A DNA stretch of 64,000 bases from Rutstroemia sp. NJR-2017a BVV2 (taxonomy: Eukaryota > Ascomycota > Leotiomycetes > Helotiales > Rutstroemiaceae). Shown one piece after another: positions 1-10,900 of this stretch (position 1 is its first letter; every line of letters starts with the position of its first letter). The translations under genes and the position numbers were made by a program. The stretch spans positions 1-64,000 of the forward strand of contig NJPS01000045.1 in assembly GCA_002946415.1 (NCBI GenBank), in the 5' to 3' direction. Under the pieces are notes generated by a model. The model was given only the letters and a program-made list of their open reading frames with translations. It ran no database searches and had not been told where the DNA came from.

Positions 1-1147
1 AAGCATTCCAGTGATCCTTTTTAGCTAGTTTTATCTTTAAAAAGTACTGATTCCGAGCTAATCGGTACTGTTCTTGATAAGAACCTTGACTACCTTGACT
101 ATTTTGGATTTTTAATCTCCTCTGAGCTAGTAGTATAGATTTTCTCAACTCTTTTAGCTCTGAAGTCCACCAAGGTTTAGCTTTTAAACTAGGTTTAGTC
201 TTGGGAATAGCTTTGTTAGCTGCTAGCTGAACTAATAAGACTAGTTCCGAACTAATCGATTCCAGATAATTTTGTGCTACCTTATCTAATTTCAGGCCCA
301 GCCTAGTGAAATTAGGGGAGAGACTAGCTAGAATAGTCGATTCTTTTACAATTTTGACTAAATAGTCTGAAAATAACTCCTAGTCTGCTAACTTGGTATT
401 AAAGTGAGCACTAGCTACTTTTAATCCATTTGGAGGTATTAGCTCCCTTTTTCCCTTGATAGTAAATAAAATTAGTAAATAATCAGATCCCAAATCAGCT
501 AGCACTTGCTAGTCCTCAATACACCCGGCTAATGCTTGTGTAGCTAGTGTAAGATCCAAAACTGACTCGCTAGTACCCCTGAAAAATGTAATAGTCCCGG
601 GTTCGTTAATTAGTTCCAGGTTTTGCTCTTCTATCCAACTAACTAGCTTAGTACTAGCTTGACTACTTCGGCTATTTGGGTTCCACCAAGGATAATGGAG
701 GTTAAAATCCCCCAAAATCATTGAATTAGCCGAAATAGTCCTAGGTAGTAAGCTCCTTTCTACCGTTATAGTCGAAATTCCCTCGATTTGGCTATTTTCG
801 TTATAAAGATTAACTAGCTCAAATATATTGCTTTCTTCGGCTATTAATAGGACTAGTAGATCAGGATCGAGGTTCGAAGGAGCTAGTGTAACGCTAGGTA
901 TATAGGTCTTCGAGATATAAGCAAGTATTCGAGGTCTGAATCCCAAAGTAATTGGAAGGATTTGACTGAAGCTAATATGAGAAATCGATCGACTATTTGA
1001 GTAGTCTGGACTTTCACTTATAATCCAAGGCTCTTGGATTAAAATTAAATCGATTTTTAGCTCAATAGCTAGCTGTAGTACTGATTCCGTCGCAGCTGAG
1101 CTTCGGTTAAGATTCACTTGGATAATCCGGGTGCTAGTGCTAATCAT
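1..1147 (-). pseudogene. LINE copy A ORF2, AP-endonuclease domain and linker, partial
   Basis: ORF2 starts at ATG 1145-1147 and is open for 212 codons to a TAG at 509-511. It then continues in the same frame toward the left edge. The open part is an apurinic-endonuclease-like domain: an N-terminal IQVNLNRS stretch, then LIQEPW, then GDFNLHYPWWN, and SVLDLTLA near the end, which are the usual landmarks of Tad1/I-type LINE endonucleases that nick the target. The stop follows Ile-Glu-Asp where other copies read Asn-Trp-Gln, so it probably replaces TGG by G-to-A change. Downstream of the stop (508-1) the linker homologous to other copies is readable, with at least one further stop. The reverse-transcriptase domain would lie outside the window. 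Confidence 0.8.
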
Positions 1148-2577
1148 AGACTAGCTCCCTTAATAGCCTTATAAATTTCACACTCTTTTGAAGTGGAAGT
1201 ATAATTATTTTTGCAATTAGCACATTTTGGAGCTAAATGGGAGCATTTCTGACTATTTTGCTTGCAAATTGAGCAATAATGCTGTTGTGTAGCGTAGGGT
1301 TCGCTACAGAGGCTATATTTAGCCCCTTTTCGGCAAAATTTAGCCAAATGTCCAAATCCTTGGCATTTAGTACACTAGGTGGATCTAGAAGTAGTTAGAA
1401 GCTTTTCAGCTCTAATACTAATTCCAGCTATCCAAACCCGGTTTCTAATACATCTTTCAGCTTCTGCTTCAGTAGCAAAAGAGACTACTACTGATCCCCC
1501 TCGCTTAACAGCTCGATTTTCTGCCGAGGATAGCCAATAGGGAGTACTAATAGGCTTTAAATTCAAGTTAGAATTAAAAATCTTTAGTTCGTCCAAAACT
1601 AACTCCATTCCGTGAGGTGTATTGAAATCCAAAGTGGGAATCCCATGAAGGACTACTTTATACCAAAGTTCATCTTTAATCATTGATTTAAAAATGATTA
1701 AATACTCCCAAATAGCTCTTTTCTCGATTAGAAAATCTGAAGTAAAAGGACTAGTACTAGTAACTACTAGATTCTTCTTATTACTAGTACTAGTAATAGA
1801 AGAGACTACTAGTCCCTTTATACTTTTGTCTAAGAAAGCCTTATTTATAGCATTTCGAAGTGCTAGCGCCGAAAAGGGGGTTTCAGACTCTCGAATCAGA
1901 ATTAGTCGATTTTGGACTTTAGTTTTTTTCGGGGCTTTTTTGATTATAGTCCAGTTTCCAGGGGTACTATTAGCACCTGCTAGTACTATAGAAGCAAAAG
2001 TGGGTCCAGGGGGTGAATTAGCCGCCGAATTAGCCGGGGTAGTACCAGTAATAGTCGAGTTAGTTGAGTTTATCTGATTGGAAGGATTTTTGAGAATCGA
2101 GATATTAGTACTCTTCGCGGCGCTAACTGCTTTGGTCTTAGCTTCGATTTTTCGAGTAGTATATTCCAGATTATTTATTTGAGAGGCTAGCTGATTTGTA
2201 ACCTTTTGTAGCTTTCCTGATTCAGTATATTCTCTAAATATCTCGATTAAATCAAGGATTTGAGACTGTTTTTCACGTGATTTTGTAGCCGAGTATGCTT
2301 CTACTAGCAAATCACATGCCTGGAGGATTTTAGCGCTAGCCAGATCCGGGGTAATATCAATAGTTGGTTCAATAGTAGAGAATCGGATAGTTTTGCTTAG
2401 CCGGGAAGGGGTAAAGGTATTAGCCTGTTTGGGAAGGCGGTAGATAGTTCTGCCGAGTCCAGTAGTATTATTCGAAGTAGCATTAAGTGGGTCTGAGCTA
2501 AAAATCGAGTTGAGACCAGATATATCCAAATTGGGATCAAAAATCGAGATATTTGGTAGAGAAGGATTATTATCCAT
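1144..2577 (-). pseudogene. LINE copy A ORF1 (gag-like, CCHC knuckle), one internal stop
   Basis: This ORF1 is 477 codons long and has a single TAG at 1375-1377. It encodes the nucleic-acid-binding protein of the LINE ribonucleoprotein. The region before the stop (400 residues) has an Asn/Ser/Thr-rich N-terminus, a charged helical stretch at about residues 105-150, and an RRM-like segment ending in a basic region. Immediately after the stop the frame reads C-T-K-C-Q-G-F-G-H-L-A-K-F-C, a perfect CX2CX4HX4C zinc knuckle, followed by more paired Cys residues. The stop therefore interrupts the protein at the knuckle and probably comes from a CAG-to-TAG change of RIP type. ORF1 ends with TGA at 1144-1146, which overlaps the ORF2 start codon. 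No intact copy is visible in the window. Confidence 0.85.
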
Positions 2578-3230
2578 ATCAGTATCCCTATTAATAGGAG
2601 GTGAGGATCGAATAATAAAGTCGCTAGCAGGTCTAGAGGTATATTGATGGGTTGGGGTTAAAGGGAGTTCGATTTGGATAGGATTTTAAGAGTTTTCAAC
2701 TCCCAAATCCGCTATTTTGACCGCGACGACGATATCTCGACAACTAGCAGGCGTATTGCTAAGCGGGCTAGCAGGTTCGATCCGCAGAAGCATATATAGT
2801 CGGATTTAATATCAGTATTGATGTTTTTGGATTCGGTATTGTTTTTCGAGCGAAAAATGGTTTTTGACTTTTTTGAATATCTTGTACTATTATAAATATT
2901 ATTACTAGATTTGATAAAAATATCTATTATCTTCTAAAATAAGTTAATTTCTTTACTTTTTCCAAACTAAATAAAACTATCTATTTCTCTATTATTGAAC
3001 TAACTACTTTAGATCTAACTAGTACTAAAATTCTCTAAATATATAATTTGCTAGTCGAAATATATTCGGCTACTAAATTATATAATAAGCAAACTTAAAT
3101 CTTTGATTTAATCGAGATATTTAGAAAATATATCGAATTAGGAAAGTTATAAAAGGTTACTAATTAACTAGTTTCTTAGATTAATAATTTGGAATATACT
3201 ATATAAAAAATCGAAGTTAAAACAAAAATA

Positions 3231-3748
3231 TTGATTAATTGATTTATTATTTTAACAACCTTTTTGAGTCTAAAACTATAATAGATCGACTAGTAGCTGA
3301 AGGCTGCTAGTAGCTAAATATAAATAGTATTTAAATATATTTTTAAGTCAAATAGTATCAAGAGATGGTAAGGAACTAGTTCTAGTAAATGAAAATAACT
3401 AAAATAATGAAAATATCAATTTGATAAAAATGAAAATAAAATCATTCCAATTTAAATATCTAATCTAATCTTCAACTAGCTCTTGAACTAGATGATATTT
3501 TCGGATACAAATTTTTATCTCGCTTAAATAAGCAATGCTAGCTTCGATTCCGGAGATAGTATTAAGAAGAAGTGGAAGTGATAAGTAGTTTATAGCTAAT
3601 TTGTCTTTTAGCTTGCTCCGAGCTAGACTAAAATGGGAACAACTTAAAAGTAAGTATTTAGAAATCTCTTTTGCCCCACAAATATATTTATTAGTACTAG
3701 TATACCTTAATAAATATAAATATGATTTTAAATAACTATATCTGATTT
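3231..3748 (-). mobile_element. LINE insertion C, 5'-truncated 3' end, with 13-bp target duplication
   Basis: This 518-bp insertion contains, on the minus strand, the last part of ORF2 (frame 3818-3465, including the Cys/His motif ICGAKE...LLLSCSHF), the 3' UTR (about 3464-3245) and a tail of TGATT-type repeats at 3231-3243. It interrupts copy B ORF1. The flanks read TTAAAACAAAA followed by ATA on the left (3217-3230) and GTA on the right (3748-3761), which is a target-site duplication of about 13 bp with one G/A difference. Severe 5' truncation and a target duplication are typical of target-primed reverse transcription. Confidence 0.8.
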
Positions 3749-4163
3749 TAAAACAAAAGTAGTTAATATTATTAATAAGATTAATATTATAATTTTCAAA
3801 AACCTTTTTTAAATCCAATTTAATCTAATTATTACTATTATTACTTTGATTATTTCTTCGATTAAATTATCTTCCGAATTCTCTTTTGTTTTAGTAATAC
3901 TAATAAGTAATAATAGTAATTCTGGAAATTAGATTATTATTAATAAAATCGTTAAAAAAACCAAAGTCCAAAATTAACTAATTTTGATTCGAGATCTTAA
4001 TATCTTTTTCTTTATATTAGCTTTATAAAATATTATTAATAAAGTTTTCTTAGATAAAAATATCAAAAGATTAATAGTTTCTTTAATTACTACTATTAGT
4101 AATAAGAAGAATTTAGTAATTATTATAATTATTCTTTTTACTTTCGATTTCTTATTTGAGAAA

Positions 4164-5430
4164 GAATATAATAATTCTTATTTATATATAATATATTCTA
4201 CAAACTTTCGATCTTATTATCGGAAAGCTAAATAGAATTATTAGAACTAGATAGTAATTATATATTAATCGAAGATTATATTGGAAGCGAAGATATAATA
4301 GTTAAGTATTATAAGATACTTGTAATAAGCTCGGAATAAAGAACTATTAGCGAAATAGAGATGAAAACTATCTAATAATCGAAGATATAAATAACAAATT
4401 CAAAATAATATTAGCTTTTTCGAGTCTATAATAAAATATAGAATCTAATAGATAATATTTTGGTAATATTTTGTTCTTTAAATAGAATCAGTTTTTATAA
4501 GTTTATAGTAAGATATAAAGTTTATAAAGGAAACTTTTATAGATAAAAATTGATAAGATATCTCTAAGATATTATAAATAGAATCCGGAATCCAATAATA
4601 TATATAACTTATAAATATATCTTATTAGAAGTTTATAGATAATTAAAAAAAGTAATAATATAGAGAAATAGATTAAATAATATCTTTTTAAGTTTGGTAA
4701 AAGATATAAAGAAAAAGAGAATAACTATAAAGGATTTATAAGAGATTTAATAAATATTATTATATATATAGAGGAATATAATATAGAGATTTCTGTAAAT
4801 TCTAGAAAAGTATTATTATAAAGATAGATCTAAAAACAATAATATAAGATTATAATATTCTTATAAAGACTTCGATATCTCTTAATTCTAATCTGATATA
4901 TCTGATATATCTCGAATCGATTTTTTATATAGTTACAAACTATATATTGAAAAGAAGAGTTATATAAAGATATTTTAGTTAGTAAACTAGAAATATTATA
5001 TTTTATACTATCTAGCTAAGGATTAAGATATAGTAAAGTTTATAAAATATAATCGATTTTATTATATAAAAGAAATCTAATAAGATAATACAAAATAGTA
5101 TATAAACTATAAAGTATAATATATAATAGTAATAATAATAATACTATCTATATAATTTGAGAAGATAGATATATATATCAATCTATAATAGAATATTAGA
5201 TAGCTAATAATAGAGATACTAAATAGATCTAAGAAACAAATAAGAATAAAGATATAAAGAAAAGATTTTTATTAGATCTAAATTCTCGAAGATAGTAATT
5301 AGATAGTTTATAATATTTAGAAGATTCTACTAAAGATCTAAAACTAGTAATTCTACTATATTTGCTAAAAAAGTATCTATAGGATTTAGGATTCTACTTT
5401 AAATTATATTTAGTTTTAATAGATATATAT
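4164..5430. other. Unidentified AT-rich segment inside insertion D
   Basis: The sequence is purine-rich on the plus strand, extremely AT-rich and full of stops in every frame. Comparison by eye with the reverse-transcriptase region of copy E (10,900-12,470), which would be expected here in a longer LINE copy, shows no alignment. I see no LTR, no terminal inverted repeat and no tRNA or rRNA. It could be a degraded piece of another transposon. It ends where LINE RNase H homology begins. Confidence 0.5.
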
Positions 5431-6648
5431 AATTTAATCTATTTTTGACTTCTTATTTAATCGAAATTAGTAAGTTATCTAAAAAGTTAAAAACTGAAAA
5501 TTATAAAAACTCGGCTATTTTGCTAGCTCCGAATCAATACTTAGTTTATACTAATAGATTAGAACTAATAAATCAAAAAAAGATTGGAATCGATCTAGTT
5601 TTTTTAACTTTAATTAGAAACTAATCTAGAAATCTAGCTAGAATATTGGAACTAGTTAGCTAGTTTATAACAACAAACTAACCAGAATAGTTGAAGGAAT
5701 TAAGTTAGTAAACAAAATAACTTAAAAAGATCAAGAATTCATTATTTTCTTAGATAATCAAGTTACTTTATAAAGATTAAAATCATTTAATGATAAACTA
5801 GAACAAAATCAAGTAGTACTAGTATACAAAGCTAGCCGAGAAATAGTTAGAAAAGGAGCTAAAATCAAATTAGTTTAAATTCCAGACTATTTCAAGATAC
5901 TAGATAACGAAAAAGTAGATCTACTAGCTAAATCGGGGATTAAAATAGATTTGGTAACTTAAACAACTAGTTTCAACTATTTAGGAGTTCAAATTAAACA
6001 AATTAAAAATCAGAAATAGTTAGAATCTCTTTTAAAAACTTTGGAAACTATATCGGAAGCTAGTTTGCTTAGCTTGACTAATTATTTAAAAAATTTTAAA
6101 TCTATTTCTCGAAATTATATCCAAATCCCAAATTCGACTAAAAGAGCTACTACTAGTATCTTCTTCTAATTGAAAATCAGATATAGTTATTTAAAATCAT
6201 ATTTATATTTATTAGGATATACTAGTACTAATAAATATATTTGTAAGATAAAAGAGATTTCTGAATACTTACTTTTAAGTTATTCCTATTTTAGTCTAGC
6301 TTGGAGCAAGCTAAAAGATAAATTAGTTATAAATTACTTATTACTTCTACTTCTTTTTAATACTATCTCTGGAATCGAAAAATTTGTATCCGAAAATATT
6401 ATCTAGCTTAAGAGCTAGTTGAGGATTAGATTGGATATTTAAATTGAAATAATTTTATTTTCATTTTTATCAAATTGATATTTTCATTATTTTAGTTATT
6501 TTCATTTACTAGAACTAGTTCCTTATTATCTCTTGATACTATTTGGTTTAAAAATATATTTAAATATTATTTATATTTAGTTACTAGCAGTCTTCAGCTG
6601 CTAACCGATCTACTATAGTCTTAGATTCAAAAAGGTTGTTAAAATAAT

Positions 6649-6668
6649 AAATCAATCAATCAATTAAT
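6649..6668 (+). repeat. (ATCA)n tail of LINE insertion D
   Basis: A short tandem ATCA array directly follows AATA at the end of the LINE 3' UTR and is followed at once by the right copy of the target duplication. Equivalent arrays end copies C (3231-3243, complement), E (13704-13725), H (16557-16577, complement), I (about 23804-23830) and J (25243-25270). The family therefore ends in a tetranucleotide array instead of poly(A). Confidence 0.8.
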
Positions 6669-7929
6669 CTTATTTGAGAAAAGAGCTATTTAGGAATATT
6701 TAATTACTTTTAAATTATATTTAAAAGATAAATCTTAATATAAAGTAATACTTTATAATATCTTAATTTAGAATTTCAATATATCTTATAAAATAGAATT
6801 AGTATTAAATAAACTAAAAACTTTTAATTTCAATCTAGATTTAAAACTAATTAGTATTTTATATTAGTTATTCTTAATAGAAAATCAAGTTATTAAATAA
6901 GGAAGATTAATAATAATATTATTTATTATTAAAGTAGAAATTAAGAAATATATAAGAAATCGGATTTGAATAACTAGAATTAGTATTAGAACTAAAAAAC
7001 TTATTATTATTTCTAGATCTATCTAATATACTAAATATTAAGGATTTGGATATTTAGCAAAATTTTACTAAAAAGAGACTAAATATAGTTTCTATAACAA
7101 ACTTTATATTATTAATTAATATTACTATTTGATTTATAATTAAAATAATCAAAAATATTTCTATTTAGTATCAAAATATATTAATTACAAAAATAATTAT
7201 ATTTCTATTTTTAAAAAATATAAACTATATAAAGTTATTAAAGAAACTAATTTATAATTAATATAAATATATAAATTCTCTAAATAAATCTAAATCGAAG
7301 TTTGATTATAACTGAATTAGTATTATAACTAGTTATTAAGTTAAAAATCGATTTAATATTAATTTAAGAATCTTAGATTATAAATGAAAATCTAGATTAT
7401 ATAGATAATCAATTGATTTCTTATATTAGTTTTAGTTAAATTCTTCTAGTTATTTTAAGATTTAGATTTCGAATACTTATTTATATTTCGAAGATTTATA
7501 TATCTAATATTATATTAACTTTTTCAAATATTAATTTTAATCTATAGTTCTATTAGTAATCGAAGAAAATAATATATTTAAACTAATCAATATTTATAAT
7601 AAATCTAGCTAAATCGAAGGAATTTCGATTAAAATAATAAAAAGAAATTTGCTATCCAGAATTATTTCGACTAATTTATTTATTTTAAATAATTTCAATC
7701 TTTATTACTTTTGATAGAATCTAAATAACCGAAATAATCAAACCAATACTAAACTAGTTTGATAGATTAAAAAGTAAAATCTAGAACTAATTAATAAATC
7801 TAGAACTATTATATTTTTTAGAGAAGCTAGTAAATTAGTTTTAGATTTTATATTAGCTATATAAGTATTAGCTAGATATATTGATAACTAGTAAATTATA
7901 AATAATCAGTTAAGACAAAAATATTTAGA

Positions 7930-10900
7930 TAAAATAATTCCGAATTCAAAATTATCAAACCCAATATAGAATCTGACTATATATATTTCTACAAATCGAA
8001 CCTACTAACCTACTTAGTAATATACTTACTAATTATCGAGATATTGTTATCGTAGCTAAAATAACGGATTTAGGAATTTTAATCTCTCAAAATCTTATCC
8101 AAATCGATCTTTCTTCAACCCCAACTTATTAATATATTTCTAGATCTATTAGTAATATTATTATTCGATTCTCTTTTCTTATTAATATCGATATAGAAAT
8201 AGATAATAATTCTATATTACTAACTACTTCGATTTTCAATTTAAACTTAGATATATCTAGTCTAAATGAGATTTTTAGTTCAAATCTATTTAATACTACT
8301 ATAAATATTATTACTGGACTTAATAGAAATATCTACTATCTTTCGAAATAGATTAATCCCTTTACTTTTTCCAAACCAAGTAAAACTATCTATTTCTCTA
8401 TTATTGAACTAACTACTTTAGATCTAACTAATACTAAAATTCTCTAGATATATGATTTGTTAGTCGAAGTATATTCAGCTACTAAATTATATAATAAACA
8501 AGCTCAGATCCTCGATTTAATTGAGATATTTAGAGAATATACTAAATTAAGAGAGCTATAAAAAGTTATCAATCAATTAGTTTCTTAGATCAATAATTTG
8601 GAATATACTATATAAAAAATCGAAGCTAAAACAAAAGTAACTAATACTATTAGTAAAGCTAATATTACAATTCTCAAAAACCCTTCTCAAATCCAATCTA
8701 ACTTAACTACTACTACTATTACTTCGACTATTTCTTCGACTAAATTACCTTCTAGATCCTCTTTTACCTTAATAGTACTAGTAGATAATAATAGTAATTC
8801 TGGAAACTGGATTAGTATCAACAAAACTATTAAAAAAACTAAAATCCAAAATCGACTAATTTTGATTCGAGATCTTGATATCTCTTTCTCGATACTAACT
8901 CTATAAAATACTATCAATAAAGCTTTCTTAGATAAGAATATTAAAGAACTCATAGTTTCCTTGATTACTACTATTAATAATAAAAAGAATCTAGTAATTA
9001 CTATAATTATTCTTTTTATTTCTGATTTTCTATTCGAGAAAAGAGCTATTTAGAAGTATTTAATTATTTTTAAATTATATTTAAAAGATGAATTTAGATA
9101 TAAAGTAGTATTCTATAATATCCCAACTTAGAATTTCAATATACCTTATAAAATGAAACTAGTATTAGATAAACTAAAGACTTTTAATTTTAATCTGAAT
9201 TTAAAACTAATTAGTATATTATATTAGTTATTCTCAGTAAAAAATCGAGTTATTAAGTAAAGAGAATTAGTAGTAATATTATTTGCTACTAAAGCAGAAA
9301 TCGAGAGATATATAAAAAACTAAATTTGGATAACTAGAATTAATATTAGAACTGAAAAACTTCTTATTACTTCTAGATCTACTTAGTATACTAAATACTA
9401 AGGATTTGGATATTTAACTAAATTTTGCCGAAAAAGAACTAAATATAATTTCTATAACGAATTCTATATTACTAGCTAATATTATTATTCGATTTATAAC
9501 CAAAATAGCTAAAACTACTTTTATTTAGTACCAAAATATACTAATTACAAAAATAATTATATTTCTATTTTTAAAAAATATGAAATATATAAAGTTATTA
9601 AAGAAGCTAGTCTATAATTAATATAAATACTTAAATTCTCCAAATAAATCTAAATCAAAGTTCGATTATAACTAAATTAATATTATAGTTAACTATTAAG
9701 TTAAAAATCGATTTATTATTAATCCAAAAACTTTGGATTATAAATAAAAATCCAGATTATTTAAATAGTTTATCGATTTTTTATAATAGTTTCAATTAAA
9801 TTCTTTTAGTTACTATAGGATTCAGATTTCGAATACTTATTTATATCTCGAAGATCTATATACCTAATATTATACTAATTTTTTCGAATATCGATTTTGA
9901 TCTACTAGTTCTATTAGTAGCTAAAGAAAGCAATATACTCGAACTAGTTAATATTTATAACGAAACTAGCTAAATCGAAGAAACTTCAATTAAAATAGTA
10001 GAATGAAATTTGTTATCTAGAACTATTTCGACTAATTTACTTATTTTGGATGATTTTAACTTCTATTATTCTTGGTAGAACCTGAATAGCCGAAGTAGTT
10101 AATCTAGTACTAAGTTAGTTCGATAGATTAAAAAATAAAACTTGGAACTAATTAATAAATTTGAGATTATTATATTTTTTAGAGAGATTAACAAATCAGT
10201 TTTAAATCTTATACTAACTATATAAGTATTAACTAAATATATTGATAATTGGCAAATACTAGCTAATTTGGGATCTGATTATTTATCGATTTTATTTATT
10301 TTAAAAGGGAAAAAAGAGCTAGTACCTCTAAATAAACAAAAATTAGCTAGTACTTATTTTAATACTAAACTAGTAAATTGGGAACTTTTTTTAGATTATT
10401 TAGTTAAAAGTATAAAAGAATTAATTATTCTAGTTAGTTCTCTTTCTGATTTCATTTAACTAAATCTGAAATTAGATAAGGTAATATAAAATTATTTAGA
10501 ATCGATTAGTTTAGAACTATTATTACTAGTTTAACTAGTAACTAGTAAAGCTATTCCAAAAACTAAATCTAGTCTAAAAACTAAATTTTGGTAAACTCCT
10601 AAACTAAAAAGTTTAAGAAAATCAATAATATTACCTTAGAGAAAATTAAAAATCCAAAATAGTTAAATTAGTTAAGGTTTTTATCAAGAATAATATTGAT
10701 TAGTTTGGAATCAATATTTTTTAAAAATAAAACTAGCTAAAAAGAATTATTGAAATACTTTTCTTGAAAATAATAATTCTAAATCAATATTTAAAATATT
10801 TAACTATACTAAATCCTTTTCTAATCGATCTCTTCTAACTATTCTAAACAAAACTATTTTTAAAGAAAAAGAAATTATTTTGAGAATTACTTTCTTTCCT

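Larger units (their letters stand above)
1..2870 (-). mobile_element. LINE copy A (Tad1-like), 5' two-thirds, least mutated copy
   Basis: This is the 5' part of a non-LTR retrotransposon read on the minus strand. The 5' UTR lies at about 2580-2870, ORF1 at 2577-1144, and ORF2 begins at 1147 and continues beyond the left edge through the endonuclease and the linker toward reverse transcriptase. The order ORF1 with CCHC knuckle, then AP-endonuclease, matches the Tad1/MGL group. It is the least decayed copy here: long frames survive that are shredded in the other copies. Its 5' end abuts a plus-strand ORF1 fragment (copy B) at about 2884, so A probably inserted into B. The other end is outside the window, so no target duplication can be checked. 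The exact 5' end between 2838 and 2884 is uncertain. Confidence 0.9.
4164..6668 (+). mobile_element. Insertion D: LINE 3' end fused to about 1.27 kb of unrelated AT-rich DNA
   Basis: This 2,505-bp insertion in copy B is flanked by perfect 13-bp repeats, CTTATTTGAGAAA, at 4151-4163 and 6669-6681. The right part (about 5430-6668) is a plus-strand LINE 3' end: RNase H (with readable IFSDNQ-like and GNEKAD-like stretches), the terminal Cys/His region (frame 6170-6406), 3' UTR and an ATCA tail at 6649-6668. The left part (4164 to about 5430) has no match that I can find to any region of the near full-length copies E and H and carries no recognisable protein. Either the left part was carried in with the LINE 3' end or a more complex rearrangement occurred. 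Confidence 0.7.
2884..7905 (+). mobile_element. LINE copy B (ORF1-endonuclease), split into three pieces by insertions C and D
   Basis: Copy B is an older plus-strand copy recognised by homology to copy A ORF1/ORF2. Piece 1 (about 2884-3230) is the middle of ORF1. Piece 2 (about 3749-4163) is the next part of ORF1. Piece 3 (about 6669-7905) holds the ORF1 C-terminus, the degraded knuckle (about 7060-7110) and the endonuclease. The gaps are exactly filled by insertions C and D, and the ORF1 sequence resumes across each gap without loss apart from duplicated target bases. Its own 5' end is cut by copy A. It stops in the endonuclease next to copy E. It is heavily RIP-mutated, with no reading frame longer than a few dozen codons. 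Confidence 0.8.

Noticed and set aside
1694..2077. 127-codon plus-strand frame in LINE copy A
   Set aside because: Antisense shadow of ORF1, with no motifs of its own.
2765..2790. tRNA B-box-like GGTTCGATCC in the 5' UTR of LINE copy A
   Set aside because: One base short of the consensus, no A box or cloverleaf nearby, and on the antisense strand of the element.
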